DNA from: Rhizobium sp. 2MFCol3.1
Lineage (GTDB): Bacteria > Pseudomonadota > Alphaproteobacteria > Rhizobiales > Rhizobiaceae
Assembly: GCF_000377565.1 (NCBI RefSeq)
Contig: NZ_KB898356.1
Span: 62,001-126,000 of the forward strand
Direction: 5' to 3'
Length of the DNA: 64,000 bases
Both the position numbers and the translations under genes were made by a program. Shown one piece after another: positions 19,428 to 28,368 of this stretch. Under the pieces are notes generated by a model. It did not search any database. It was given only the letters and a program-made list of their open reading frames with translations, and was not told the origin of the DNA. Within the stretch, counting starts at the first letter, position 1. Every line of letters starts with the position of its first letter.

Positions 19428-20234
19428 GTGAAATTATTCTCGCTATCGAATATGTTCGGCAAGACCGGGCAACAGGCCGCCGCAGATGGCGCCGTTGACA
19501 AGAGCCGCTATCAGGGCACCCTGATCGCGCGCGGTCTGACGAAGACGTACAGCACCCGGCGCGTCGTCAACGGCGTGTCGCTGGTCGTGCGTCGTGGCGA
19601 GGCCGTCGGCCTGCTCGGCCCGAACGGCGCCGGCAAGACGACCTGTTTTTACATGATCACGGGCCTGGTCCCTGTCGATGAAGGCACGATCGAGATCGAC
19701 GGCAACGACGTGACGTCGATGCCGATGTATCGCCGCTCGCGCCTCGGCGTCGGCTATCTGCCGCAGGAAGCCTCGATCTTTCGCGGGCTGACGGTCGAGG
19801 AGAATATCCGCGCCGTTCTCGAAGTGCATGTGAAGGATAGGGCTGAGCGCGAGAAGAAGCTCGACGAGCTGCTCGACGAGTTCCACATTCGCAAGCTGCG
19901 CAAGAGTGCTGCGGTCTCCCTGTCCGGTGGTGAACGCCGCCGCTTGGAAATTGCTCGCGCACTGGCGACCGACCCGACCTTCATGCTGCTCGACGAACCC
20001 TTCGCGGGCGTCGATCCGATCTCGGTCTCCGACATCCAGAACCTCGTCCATCACCTGACGGCGCGTGGCATCGGTGTCTTGATCACCGACCACAATGTGC
20101 GCGAGACGCTGGGGCTGATCGACCGTGCCTATATCATCCATGCGGGCGAAGTGTTGACGCATGGCCGGGCAAACGACATTGTTAACAATGCCGAAGTCCG
20201 CAGGCTTTATCTCGGCGACAACTTCAGCCTCTAA
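19428..20234 (+). CDS. lptB: LPS export ABC transporter ATPase LptB
   Basis: A 268-aa ATPase that powers LPS extraction from the inner membrane. Walker A is GPNGAGKTT (about 64-72), the signature [15 protein letters not shown], Walker [12 protein letters not shown] and the H-loop [11 protein letters not shown]. About 30 residues precede the usual LptB start ([15 protein letters not shown]), as in other rhizobia. It precedes rpoN in the classical lptB-rpoN order. Confidence 0.95.
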   Translation: MKLFSLSNMFGKTGQQAAADGAVDKSRYQGTLIARGLTKTYSTRRVVNGVSLVVRRGEAVGLLGPNGAGKTTCFYMITGLVPVDEGTIEIDGNDVTSMPMYRRSRLGVGYLPQEASIFRGLTVEENIRAVLEVHVKDRAEREKKLDELLDEFHIRKLRKSAAVSLSGGERRRLEIARALATDPTFMLLDEPFAGVDPISVSDIQNLVHHLTARGIGVLITDHNVRETLGLIDRAYIIHAGEVLTHGRANDIVNNAEVRRLYLGDNFSL

Positions 20235-20298
20235 GGGCACATCGTCCCTTTGATCATGGGATCTCGGCAGCGGAAATTCACCTTGCCGCATACTTCTG

Positions 20299-20327
20299 CT
20301 TGACCAAATAGAATAAAAAAGCAATTT
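20299..20327 (+). promoter_or_regulatory. Candidate promoter for rpoN
   Basis: CTTGAC (20299-20304), identical to the rhizobial -35 consensus, 17 bp upstream of CAATTT (20322-20327), in the 178-bp gap between lptB and rpoN. Motif-based only. Confidence 0.4.
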
Positions 20328-20412
20328 TTGGGCCAACTTGGATATCAGTGGCCTTAGCCCCGTTATAGGACACTGTTTCCCGGAGGAACCGAGCGGGAGT
20401 TTTGCGTCCATC

Positions 20413-21978
20413 ATGGCACTTTCGGCCAATTTATACCTGCGCCAAAGCCAATCGCTGGTGATGACACCACAGCTGATGCAGTCCATCCAGCTGCTTCAGA
20501 TGACGCACTTCGAGCTCAACCAGTTCATCGCCCAGGAAGTCGAAAAGAACCCGCTGCTTGAGTTTCCGTCAAATGACGCCGAAACAGGCAGTGATCGCGC
20601 CGGCGATGACGACGATGCTCACTCCCGCCAGGCCGAAGAACAAAGCTTCGACGAAGATTACGACAGCCGCTCGGAAGTGATGTCCGGCGATTGGTCCGAT
20701 CGCACCGATGGCGCCGGCGCTGGCAGGATGAGCGACGAACTCGACGCCAACTACGCCAACGTCTTCCCCGATGACGGCGTGCCGCAGCGCGCCGACGCTC
20801 CCGAACTGATCAGCCAATGGAAATCGATGCCGGGTGGCGGAGAGGGCGGTGCCGATGGCTATGATCTCGACGATTTTGTCGCCGGCCAGGTCTCGCTGCG
20901 CGATCATCTCGCCCAGCAGATGCCTTTCGTCCTGCCCGATATGGCCGACCAGCTGATTGGCCAGTATCTCGCCGATCAGCTCGACGAGGCAGGCTATCTC
21001 CATGCCGATCTCGCGGAAGCGGCCGAACGGCTGGGTGCCGGCATGGCGGATGTCGAGCGGGTCCTGGCGTCACTGCAGACGCTCGATCCGCCCGGCGTCT
21101 TCGCGCGCAACCTGTCGGAATGCCTGGCGATCCAGCTGCGCCAGAAGGATCGCCTCGATCCGGCCATGCAGGCTTTCGTCGGCAATCTCGAATTGCTGGC
21201 CCGCCGCGACTTCGCGACGCTGAAGCGGCTTTGCGGTGTCGATGAAGAGGATTTGCTCGACATGCTGAGCGAGATCCGCCAGCTGAACCCCAAGCCGGGC
21301 AGTGGCTTCGAGACCGCGGTGTCGGAGGCGATCATGCCCGACGTCGTGGTTCGTCCCAGCGCCGATGGCAGCTGGCTGGTGGAGCTCAACCCGGATACGC
21401 TGCCGCGCGTGCTCGTCAATCAGGCCTATTTCGCCAAGGTCAACAAGACCGGCGATGATCACGCCTTCCTGTCGGAGTGCCTGCAGACGGCCAACTGGCT
21501 GACGCGCAGCCTCGATCAGCGCGCCAAGACGATCATGAAGGTGGCAACCGAAATCGTCCGCCAGCAGGATGCCTTCCTGCTCCACGGTGTCGACCATCTG
21601 CGCCCGCTCAATCTGAAGACCGTGGCCGACGCCATCAAGATGCATGAATCCACCGTTAGCCGTGTCACGTCGAACAAGTACATGCTGACGCCGCGCGGCC
21701 TGTTCGAGCTCAAATACTTCTTCACGGTGTCGATCAGCGCGGTCGAAGGCGGCGATAGTCACTCGGCGGAAGCCGTCCGTCACAAGATCCGCGCACTTAT
21801 AGCGCAGGAAAGCCCCGACGCCGTACTCTCAGATGATGATATCGTGGACATCCTAAAGGGGAGTGGGGTGGAGCTTGCCCGCAGAACGGTCGCGAAGTAT
21901 CGTGAAGCCATGAATATCGCTTCTTCCGTCCAGCGCCGGCGGGAAAAGCGGGCGCTCGCGAAGGTCGCGGGCTTCTGA
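20413..21978 (+). CDS. rpoN: RNA polymerase sigma-54 factor RpoN
   Basis: Directs RNA polymerase to -24/-12 promoters that need enhancer-binding activators (nitrogen, dicarboxylate and, in symbionts, nif genes). From ATG 20413 it is 521 aa. The Gln-rich activator-interacting region I is LRQSQSLVMTPQLMQSIQLL, followed by an acidic variable region II (residues about 55-130), the core-binding domain, the helix-turn-helix around MHESTVSRVTSNKYM, and the RpoN box ARRTVAKYRE (about 489-498). An upstream in-frame start at 20338 would put 25 extra residues before the universally conserved N-terminus and is rejected. Confidence 0.97.
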   Translation: MALSANLYLRQSQSLVMTPQLMQSIQLLQMTHFELNQFIAQEVEKNPLLEFPSNDAETGSDRAGDDDDAHSRQAEEQSFDEDYDSRSEVMSGDWSDRTDGAGAGRMSDELDANYANVFPDDGVPQRADAPELISQWKSMPGGGEGGADGYDLDDFVAGQVSLRDHLAQQMPFVLPDMADQLIGQYLADQLDEAGYLHADLAEAAERLGAGMADVERVLASLQTLDPPGVFARNLSECLAIQLRQKDRLDPAMQAFVGNLELLARRDFATLKRLCGVDEEDLLDMLSEIRQLNPKPGSGFETAVSEAIMPDVVVRPSADGSWLVELNPDTLPRVLVNQAYFAKVNKTGDDHAFLSECLQTANWLTRSLDQRAKTIMKVATEIVRQQDAFLLHGVDHLRPLNLKTVADAIKMHESTVSRVTSNKYMLTPRGLFELKYFFTVSISAVEGGDSHSAEAVRHKIRALIAQESPDAVLSDDDIVDILKGSGVELARRTVAKYREAMNIASSVQRRREKRALAKVAGF

Positions 21979-22234
21979 GGAGTTCGGTCTGTTGCGGCCG
22001 ACGCGTCCCGCCCCCGCGAGAAAACAGGGCGTGTGTTGACTTTTTGGTAACTTCTGGCTAGAAGCCGCGCCAAATTGACGCTGTGAAGGGTGTCAGAGGT
22101 TATCCCCATCAATCCTAAGGGCGCCCACAGCCGAGAACTTCGGCCGATCTTGCTTGAGATTGCGCGAAGTGCTTGGATGAGAGTCAGGCTTGGCGTAAAC
22201 TGGTACTCGCAAACCACATAAGAAGGGAAACTCC

Positions 22235-22810
22235 ATGAGTGTGCGTGTATCCGGTAAACATATGGAAATTGGTGACTCGTTCCGTCAGCGGATAGAGGAC
22301 CAAATTGCCGTGGCCGTCACGAAATACTTCGACGGAGGGTATTCTGGTCAAGTGATCGTACAAAAGGCCAACGCCCGTTTCGCCGCCGATTGCAAGGTTC
22401 ATCTCGACAGTGGCGTGATTTTGCACGCGGCCGGCGAGGCAATGGATCCGCAGTTGGCATTCGACGCCGCTTCCGAGCGTATCGAGAAGCGACTTCGCCG
22501 TTACAAGCGCAAGCTCAAGGATCACCATGCCGGGAATCATCTGAATGGTTTTGCAGAAGTCGCCTACACCGTCATGGATGGCATGCCGGATCATGACGAC
22601 GAGATCGCCGATGATTTCGCACCAGCGATCGTTGCCGAAAGCACCAAGCAGATGAAGACCATGTCCGTCGCGACCGCCGTGATGGCGCTCGACATGACGG
22701 ACGAGCCCCTGCTGCTCTTCCGCAGCCCGGGTAACGAACAGTTGAACATCGTTTACCGTCGGCACGACGGCAACATTGGCTGGATAGACGCAGCCAACAT
22801 CAAAAGCTGA
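22235..22810 (+). CDS. hpf: Ribosome hibernation promoting factor, long form
   Basis: A 191-aa HPF/YfiA protein. The N-terminal ribosome-binding domain (1 to about 100) includes MSVRVSGKHMEIGDSFRQRI and the basic helix RIEKRLRRYKRKLKDHH. The C-terminal dimerisation domain (about 130-188) ends in LLLFRSPGNEQLNIVYRRHD. The long form alone can dimerise 70S ribosomes into 100S particles in stationary phase. It lies between rpoN and ptsN, the normal order; the 256-bp gap after rpoN probably carries its own promoter. Confidence 0.92.
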   Translation: MSVRVSGKHMEIGDSFRQRIEDQIAVAVTKYFDGGYSGQVIVQKANARFAADCKVHLDSGVILHAAGEAMDPQLAFDAASERIEKRLRRYKRKLKDHHAGNHLNGFAEVAYTVMDGMPDHDDEIADDFAPAIVAESTKQMKTMSVATAVMALDMTDEPLLLFRSPGNEQLNIVYRRHDGNIGWIDAANIKS

Positions 22811-22821
22811 GAAAACGGAGC

Positions 22822-22845
22822 GGAGCGGCAGGCATCTGCCGCTCC
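22822..22845 (+). other. Hairpin between hpf and ptsN
   Basis: GGAGCGGCAG-GCAT-CTGCCGCTCC is a perfect 10-bp stem with a 4-nt loop and no following T-run. It is therefore not a classical terminator; it may be an RNA-processing or attenuation element uncoupling the two genes. Confidence 0.5.
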
Positions 22846-22872
22846 CCCGGCTTGGCACAAAAGGAAAAAGAA

Positions 22873-23337
22873 ATGGCTTTGGCAGATTTGCTGCAGCAGA
22901 ATGCGATCATTCCCGCTCTCAGGGTCAACTCCAAGAAACAGCTCCTGCAGGAATTGTCGGCCAAGGCGTCGAAAGTCACCGGGCTGTCCGAGCGCGAGAT
23001 TTTTGACGTTGTCCTGCAGCGCGAGCGGCTTGGTTCCACCGGCGTCGGCAATGGCATCGCCATTCCGCACGGCAAGCTGGCAAGCGTCAATTCCATCGTC
23101 GGCATCTTCGCGCGTCTCGACCAGCCGGTCGATTTCGAAGCGCTGGACGATCAGCCGGTCGATCTCGTCTTCCTGCTTCTGGCGCCCGAGGGCGCCGGCG
23201 CCGATCACCTGAAGGCCCTATCGCGCATCGCCCGCGTGCTGCGCGACCACGATCTCGTCGCCAAGCTGCGCGCCACCGACAGCGCCTCGGCGATCTATGC
23301 CTTCCTCAATGAAGAGCAGACCTCCAACGCGGCCTGA
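22873..23337 (+). CDS. ptsN: Nitrogen PTS enzyme IIA (PtsN)
   Basis: A 154-aa EIIA-Ntr protein, terminal phosphoacceptor of the PtsP-NPr-PtsN chain that regulates potassium uptake, carbon/nitrogen balance and dicarboxylate use. The phosphorylated histidine is H66 in IAIPHGKLAS. ATG 22873 (MALADLLQQNAIIPAL) has an AAGGA site; the frame opens earlier at 22852 but without support. It ends the rpoN cluster and is followed by a strong terminator. Confidence 0.93.
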   Translation: MALADLLQQNAIIPALRVNSKKQLLQELSAKASKVTGLSEREIFDVVLQRERLGSTGVGNGIAIPHGKLASVNSIVGIFARLDQPVDFEALDDQPVDLVFLLLAPEGAGADHLKALSRIARVLRDHDLVAKLRATDSASAIYAFLNEEQTSNAA

Positions 23338-23358
23338 TCCTATTCGATTCAAATGAAA

Positions 23359-23395
23359 AGAGGCGCCGGATCGCTCCGGCGCCTCTTTTTTTGTT
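23359..23395 (+). terminator. Rho-independent terminator after ptsN
   Basis: A 12-bp perfect stem AGAGGCGCCGGA (23359-23370) / TCCGGCGCCTCT (23375-23386) with a 4-nt loop, followed by a T-rich tract to 23395. It ends the lptC-to-ptsN transcript just before the convergent chemoreceptor gene. Confidence 0.92.
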
Positions 23396-23413
23396 TTGGC
23401 TCAGCCGATCGGC

Positions 23414-25774
23414 TCAGAATTCTTCCCAGCTATCCTGCGCGACGGCCGCCGATCCGTGTGACTGCGCGACAGCGCGGCGCGGGGCAGGGGCGGCTGCCTG
23501 GCGATAGCTCGGCTGCGACGACGGACGATAGCTCGGTGCCGCCGGTGTCCGCATCTGCTGAGCGGTGGAGCGCAGCGATGCGCCATGGTTGGCGTTGCTG
23601 ACGCGGAAGCGGGCGACGAGATGCTGCAGCGTCTGTGCCTCTTCGTTCAGCGTGACGCTGGCCGCGGTGGTCTCCTCGACCATGGCCGCATTCTGCTGCG
23701 TCACCTGGTCCATCTGGTTCATCGCCTGGCTGACTTCCTTGAGGCCGATCGCCTGCTCGCTGGCCGATGCCGAGATTTCCCGGATCAGGCCATTGATGCG
23801 CATCACCTGCTCGGAGATGTTGTGCAGCGTATCGCCGGCGCGGCCGACGAGATCGACGCCTTCCTTGACCTGGACGGCCGAGGTGTTGATGAGCGTCTTG
23901 ATCTCCTTGGCGGCATTCGCCGAACGCTGTGCCAGTTCGCGAACTTCCTGGGCAACGACCGCAAAGCCCTTGCCGGCTTCACCGGCACGCGCGGCTTCGA
24001 CACCGGCATTGAGCGCCAGCAGGTTGGTCTGGAAAGCGATCTCGTCGATGACGCCGATGATGCGCGAAACCTCGGTGGAGGACTGTTCGATCCCGTGCAT
24101 CGAGGCGATCGCCTTGCGCACGACATCGCCGGAGCGTTCGGCATCCTCGCAGGCGTGGTTGACGTTGTCGGCGGCCGTGCGGGCATTGTCGGCGCTGGAA
24201 TTGACCTGCGCGGTCAGCTGGTTCAGCGCTGCTGCGGTTTCTTCCAGGCTTGCCGCCTGCTGTTCCGTTCGCTTGGCCAGATCAGACGCGCTGCCGCTGA
24301 TCTCGCTGGTGCCGGAGCCGATATTGACGACGCTGAGGTTCATCGTCGTGATGGTTTCTTCAAGAGCGGCCAGCGCCGCGTTGAAGTCCTGCTTCAGCTT
24401 GCCGTATTCGCCCGGGAATTCATCGGTAATGCGGTGGCTAAGATTGCCCTGCGACAGTTCCGACAGACCGGCGCCGACGATGGACACGATGTGCCGCTGC
24501 AGCGAAACCGACTGCTGGCGTTCGCTTTCCGAACGACCGCGTTCGTCTTCCGCTTCCTGGCGCTGGCTCTTGGCTTCTGCTTCGAGACGGCGGCTGTCGG
24601 CGAGCGCATGGCGGAAGCCTTCGAGCGCTTTGGCGACGGAACCCGTCTCGTCCGAGCGATCCTGGCCAACGACCGGCTGCTCGTAGCGGCCTTCGCTCAG
24701 CATCTTGACGCTGGCGACGAGGCCGCCGAGCGGCTTCTGCACGAAGGCGCGGACAGCGAAGTAGAGTGCCAGCATGACAGCTGCCAATACGACGATGCCT
24801 GCGACGATCATCATGAAAGTCTGGTCCTGCACCGGCGCGTTGATCGCGCTGTGCGGCACGTCGACGAGGATGACCCAGTTGGTGTTCACGTCGGGGAGCG
24901 CAAAGGGATAGACCACGCGGTCGAACTGCTCGCCGCCATCGATCGAGAGGTTCTTGACGACGGCAGGCGCAAGCGTCGAGAGGCCGGTCTTGACCGCATC
25001 GACACCTTCACCCTCGTAGGGCTTCATCGCCAGATCCTTGGACGGCGCGACGATCCAGTTACCGCCCTGCGAGAGCAGGGTCACGCGGCCGGTGCCGAAG
25101 GGATGCAGGCCGCCGAGCTTGTCGGCGAGCGACTTCAGCGAAATATCGACGCCGCTGACGCCGATCATCTTGCCGCCGGACATGACGGGGTAGCCGATGG
25201 AGGTCATCGCGGTGTTTTCGCCGGTAGTGCTTTCAGCGTAAGGCGAGGAGATTGCGCCCTTCTTGCTGGCCGCGGCAAGGCTGTACCATTCGGCCTTGTA
25301 GTCGGATGCGAACACGGAGAACGTGAAGCCGCCATCCTTCTTCTTGGTCCAATAGGCGTTGAACGCGCCCGTCTTGTCCGATCCGAGATCCGTGCGGCCG
25401 GCAAGCGACGGCGACTGGCCGTCGAATGCGTTTGGCTCTTCGCCGAACCAGCTGCCGAAGGCGAACTGGTTGCGCTCGACATTGGCCTTCAGCATATCGA
25501 CGATCGCCTTGCGATCCAGATACTTGCCTTCGTGGCCGCGGCCAATAACGCCAGCCATCGAGCGCGCGGCGCCCGCGAGTTCGCCGACCGAGGACGCGAC
25601 TTCGTTGGCGATGGCCTTCGCCTCGAGATTGGCTTGATCCATGGTCAGCGTCTCCACGCGATCACGGGTTTCGCCGATGAGGAAGAAATTGGAGATCAGG
25701 AGAACCAGTGCGATCGCGCTGCCGGTAATCACAATGAGTTTGGCCGCAAGCGATTTCATGCGAAAGATGAACAT
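23414..25774 (-). CDS. Methyl-accepting chemotaxis protein, dCache type, with C-terminal WEEF tether
   Basis: A 786-aa transmembrane chemoreceptor. TM1 is at about 12-32. The long periplasmic region (about 35-330) has dCache features: QFAFGSWFGEEPNAFD, then SSPYAESTTGENTAMTSIGY. TM2 is near 345-365, then HAMP, a second HAMP-like segment, and the MA signalling domain with the tip motif [20 protein letters not shown]. The protein ends in DSWEEF after a Pro/Ala/Arg-rich linker, a pentapeptide of the kind that docks CheR/CheB. The start is ATG 25774 (MFIFRMKSLAAK) with GAGGAA upstream; the frame extends 42 codons further without receptor-like sequence. Ligand unknown; dCache domains often bind amino or organic acids. 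Confidence 0.9.
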   Translation of the reverse strand: MFIFRMKSLAAKLIVITGSAIALVLLISNFFLIGETRDRVETLTMDQANLEAKAIANEVASSVGELAGAARSMAGVIGRGHEGKYLDRKAIVDMLKANVERNQFAFGSWFGEEPNAFDGQSPSLAGRTDLGSDKTGAFNAYWTKKKDGGFTFSVFASDYKAEWYSLAAASKKGAISSPYAESTTGENTAMTSIGYPVMSGGKMIGVSGVDISLKSLADKLGGLHPFGTGRVTLLSQGGNWIVAPSKDLAMKPYEGEGVDAVKTGLSTLAPAVVKNLSIDGGEQFDRVVYPFALPDVNTNWVILVDVPHSAINAPVQDQTFMMIVAGIVVLAAVMLALYFAVRAFVQKPLGGLVASVKMLSEGRYEQPVVGQDRSDETGSVAKALEGFRHALADSRRLEAEAKSQRQEAEDERGRSESERQQSVSLQRHIVSIVGAGLSELSQGNLSHRITDEFPGEYGKLKQDFNAALAALEETITTMNLSVVNIGSGTSEISGSASDLAKRTEQQAASLEETAAALNQLTAQVNSSADNARTAADNVNHACEDAERSGDVVRKAIASMHGIEQSSTEVSRIIGVIDEIAFQTNLLALNAGVEAARAGEAGKGFAVVAQEVRELAQRSANAAKEIKTLINTSAVQVKEGVDLVGRAGDTLHNISEQVMRINGLIREISASASEQAIGLKEVSQAMNQMDQVTQQNAAMVEETTAASVTLNEEAQTLQHLVARFRVSNANHGASLRSTAQQMRTPAAPSYRPSSQPSYRQAAAPAPRRAVAQSHGSAAVAQDSWEEF

Positions 25775-25999
25775 GCATTCCTCGGGGGGATCAAGGATGG
25801 GCCAGGCGAAGCATCCGCCGGCACAAGAAGCGAGGGCGGCTACATCATGAAGCCGCCGTGGCGAGTGCCGCGTCCCCTTGGAGAGGGAGCCGGCGATCAC
25901 GCGGAAGATCGCCGGAAACCTATTAAATTTAAGTGAAATGCGATGATAATTTGACCCATCGCAAGCAAACGCATCGCCGATGTCGTCGGCGGATAACGC

Positions 26000-26899
26000 C
26001 TATAGTTTGTTTGCGACGTCTTCGCGCGAGGGAATGGACGGCTGGGCGCCCGCCTTGAGGCATGCGAGCGACCCGGCAACGGCCGCGCGGCGCAACGCCG
26101 GCTCGAAATCGATCCCTTCATCGAGGCTGGCGGCGAAATAGCCGCAGAAGGTATCGCCCGCGCCGACCGTATCCACCGGCTCGATCTTGAGGCCCTTTGC
26201 TCGCGATATCACGCCGTCGCGGATCGCGACCACGCCATCGCCGCCAAGCGTCACGATCAACGTCTGCCCGGTCTCGGTGTTGAGGCGCTTCAGCGCGGCT
26301 TCACGGTCCGCCGCGCTCATGTTTTCCTGCCCGGCCAGGAGCTCGAACTCGGTCTCGTTGGCAATGACGATATCGGCGAGGCGCCCGAGGCGCGCGGCAT
26401 CGTCGATAAGCGGTGCGAGATTGAGAATGGTGGTCACGCCCTTGGCGCGAGCGGCAGCTAGAGCCTGCTCAACGGCCGGAACCGGGATTTCCAGCTGCAG
26501 CATCAGCGTGTCGCCCTTGCTCATCGCGCCGACGGCCTGATCCGCATCCTGCGCGGTGACCGTACCGTTGGCGCCCGGCACGACGGCGATCATGTTCTCG
26601 CCGTCTCCACCCACGAGGATGATCGCGGTTCCGGTCGGCTGGTCCGCGCGCTTGACGGACTGGAGATCCGTGCCGGCGTCCTTCAGGAGCGCGAGCGCCT
26701 CGTCCGAAAAGCCATCGTGACCGACGGCACCCGCCATGGTCACGCTGCGGCCGGCGCGACGCGCGGCCAGCGCCTGGTTGGCGCCCTTGCCGCCGGCGGC
26801 CGTCGAAAAGCCGTTGCCGGCCACCGTCTCGCCCGGCTTCGGAAGCCGTTGCGTCGTGGCGATGAGGTCCATGTTGATGGAGCCGAAAACGGTGATCAT
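26000..26899 (-). CDS. rbsK: Ribokinase (PfkB family)
   Basis: A 299-aa sugar kinase phosphorylating ribose (or a related sugar) at O5. It starts MITVFGSINMDLIATT (ATG 26899), with GGKGANQALAARRAG for substrate binding and DTVGAGDTFCGYFAASL, the PfkB signature with the catalytic Asp. A longer frame from 26962 would run into rmuC and is not used. It lies 49 nt downstream of rmuC on the same strand. No ribose transporter is adjacent, but the frc uptake system at 58708-62483 is a possible source of ribose. Confidence 0.9.
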   Translation of the reverse strand: MITVFGSINMDLIATTQRLPKPGETVAGNGFSTAAGGKGANQALAARRAGRSVTMAGAVGHDGFSDEALALLKDAGTDLQSVKRADQPTGTAIILVGGDGENMIAVVPGANGTVTAQDADQAVGAMSKGDTLMLQLEIPVPAVEQALAAARAKGVTTILNLAPLIDDAARLGRLADIVIANETEFELLAGQENMSAADREAALKRLNTETGQTLIVTLGGDGVVAIRDGVISRAKGLKIEPVDTVGAGDTFCGYFAASLDEGIDFEPALRRAAVAGSLACLKAGAQPSIPSREDVANKL

Positions 26900-26948
26900 G
26901 CGAGGTGTCCTTCCCAGTGTTTTGTCGGGCGCGACACTGCCGAAGGCC

Positions 26949-28172
26949 TCACTCGTCGTCAACCACCCTTAGCTTGAGAAGCCCCGTTCTGCTTTCCACG
27001 GATTTCGACGCCGGCGCACTTTCATCCGGGACGCGACCTGCATCCGCACCCTCGAATTCCAGCGCCTCGATCTTGGCGCCGCGCTTGGTCAGCTTGTCGG
27101 CCGAGGTGACGATCATGTCGACATCCTTCTGCGCCATGGCAAAATGCCCCTGCAGCTTGCGCACGCGGTCGTCGAGACGGCCGAGGTCGTCCATCAGATT
27201 AGCGACTTCGCCCTGGATGACATGCGCCTGCGCCTGCATCCGCTGATCCTTCAGAACCGCCTGGATGACCTGGATCGACAGCATCAGCAGCGAGGGCGAG
27301 ACGATCACCACGCGGGCGCGATGCGCCTTCTGCACGATCGCCTCGAAATTCTCGTGAATTTCCGCGAAGATCGATTCCGACGGCACGAACAGGAAGGCGG
27401 TATCCTGCGTCTCCCCCTGGATCAGATACTTCTCCGCGATATCGCGGATATGGGTCTCCATGTCGCGCCGAAACTGCTGCGATGCGGCCTTGGCAAGCTC
27501 CGGCCCGCCCGCGTCGCGAATGGCGTTCCATGCCTCCAGCGGAAACTTGGCGTCGATGACGAGCGGCGGCGCGCCGTTCGGCATGCGGATCGTGCAATCC
27601 GGACGGGAGCCGTTGCTCAGCGTCTGCTGGAAGGCATAGGCGCCGATCGGCAGGCCATCGGCAACGATCGTTTCCATCCGCGATTGGCCAAAGGCGCCGC
27701 GCGTCTGCTTGTTGGACAGGATCGCCTGCAGCCCGACGACGTCCTTGGCGAGCGTCTGGATATTGTTCTGCGCCGCATCGATCACCGCCAGCCGCTCCTG
27801 CAGCTTCCTCAGGTTCTCATGCGTCGACTTGGTCTGCTCGGTGATGGTCGAGTTGACCCGCTGCGACATGCCGTCCAGGCGTTGGCTGATCGCCTGGTTG
27901 AGTTCCGATTGGCGCGAGCCGAACACCTCGGCCATCGCCGCCATCCGGCCCTGCATTTCCGATTGGATCCGCAACAGCTCCATCATCCGCGCATCCGCCT
28001 CGGCGGCTCGCTCCAGCGCCTCTTCCGCCTGCTCGCGCCGCGCCTGGCCGCCACGAACGAGCAAGGCGAGCATCAAGACGATCACGATGGCCAGTGCCGC
28101 GCCGGCAAGCGCAAGCGACATGGGGCTAAGGCCGGAAAGGGTGGCGGAAAACGAGTCGGTGCTGGTTGTCAT
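26949..28172 (-). CDS. rmuC: RmuC-family DNA recombination protein
   Basis: A 407-aa protein with one N-terminal membrane segment (about 19-40), an extended coiled coil (about 45-140) and the RmuC nuclease-like domain (about 160-365; LVIDAKFPLEAW and FLFVPSESIFAEI). In E. coli rmuC lowers the rate of inversions at short inverted repeats. Family-level identity is clear; the activity in rhizobia is not established. It diverges from the globin-coupled transducer. Confidence 0.88.
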   Translation of the reverse strand: MTTSTDSFSATLSGLSPMSLALAGAALAIVIVLMLALLVRGGQARREQAEEALERAAEADARMMELLRIQSEMQGRMAAMAEVFGSRQSELNQAISQRLDGMSQRVNSTITEQTKSTHENLRKLQERLAVIDAAQNNIQTLAKDVVGLQAILSNKQTRGAFGQSRMETIVADGLPIGAYAFQQTLSNGSRPDCTIRMPNGAPPLVIDAKFPLEAWNAIRDAGGPELAKAASQQFRRDMETHIRDIAEKYLIQGETQDTAFLFVPSESIFAEIHENFEAIVQKAHRARVVIVSPSLLMLSIQVIQAVLKDQRMQAQAHVIQGEVANLMDDLGRLDDRVRKLQGHFAMAQKDVDMIVTSADKLTKRGAKIEALEFEGADAGRVPDESAPASKSVESRTGLLKLRVVDDE

Positions 28173-28368
28173 CTCGGCACCATAGCAAAGTCGCGCTATA
28201 TTTCCAGATCAAAACGTGAACATCGTAAATGGTCTGTCAGGCGATAAGCGAACTGCTCATTCGAGCGCTAGCTAAGAAATAACCGCATAATTTAACGCTT
28301 GCGAAACTATATTCGGCAAAAGCTGCGCGAAAATTGCCCTTCGTCAAATGAAAAAGCAGAAATATATT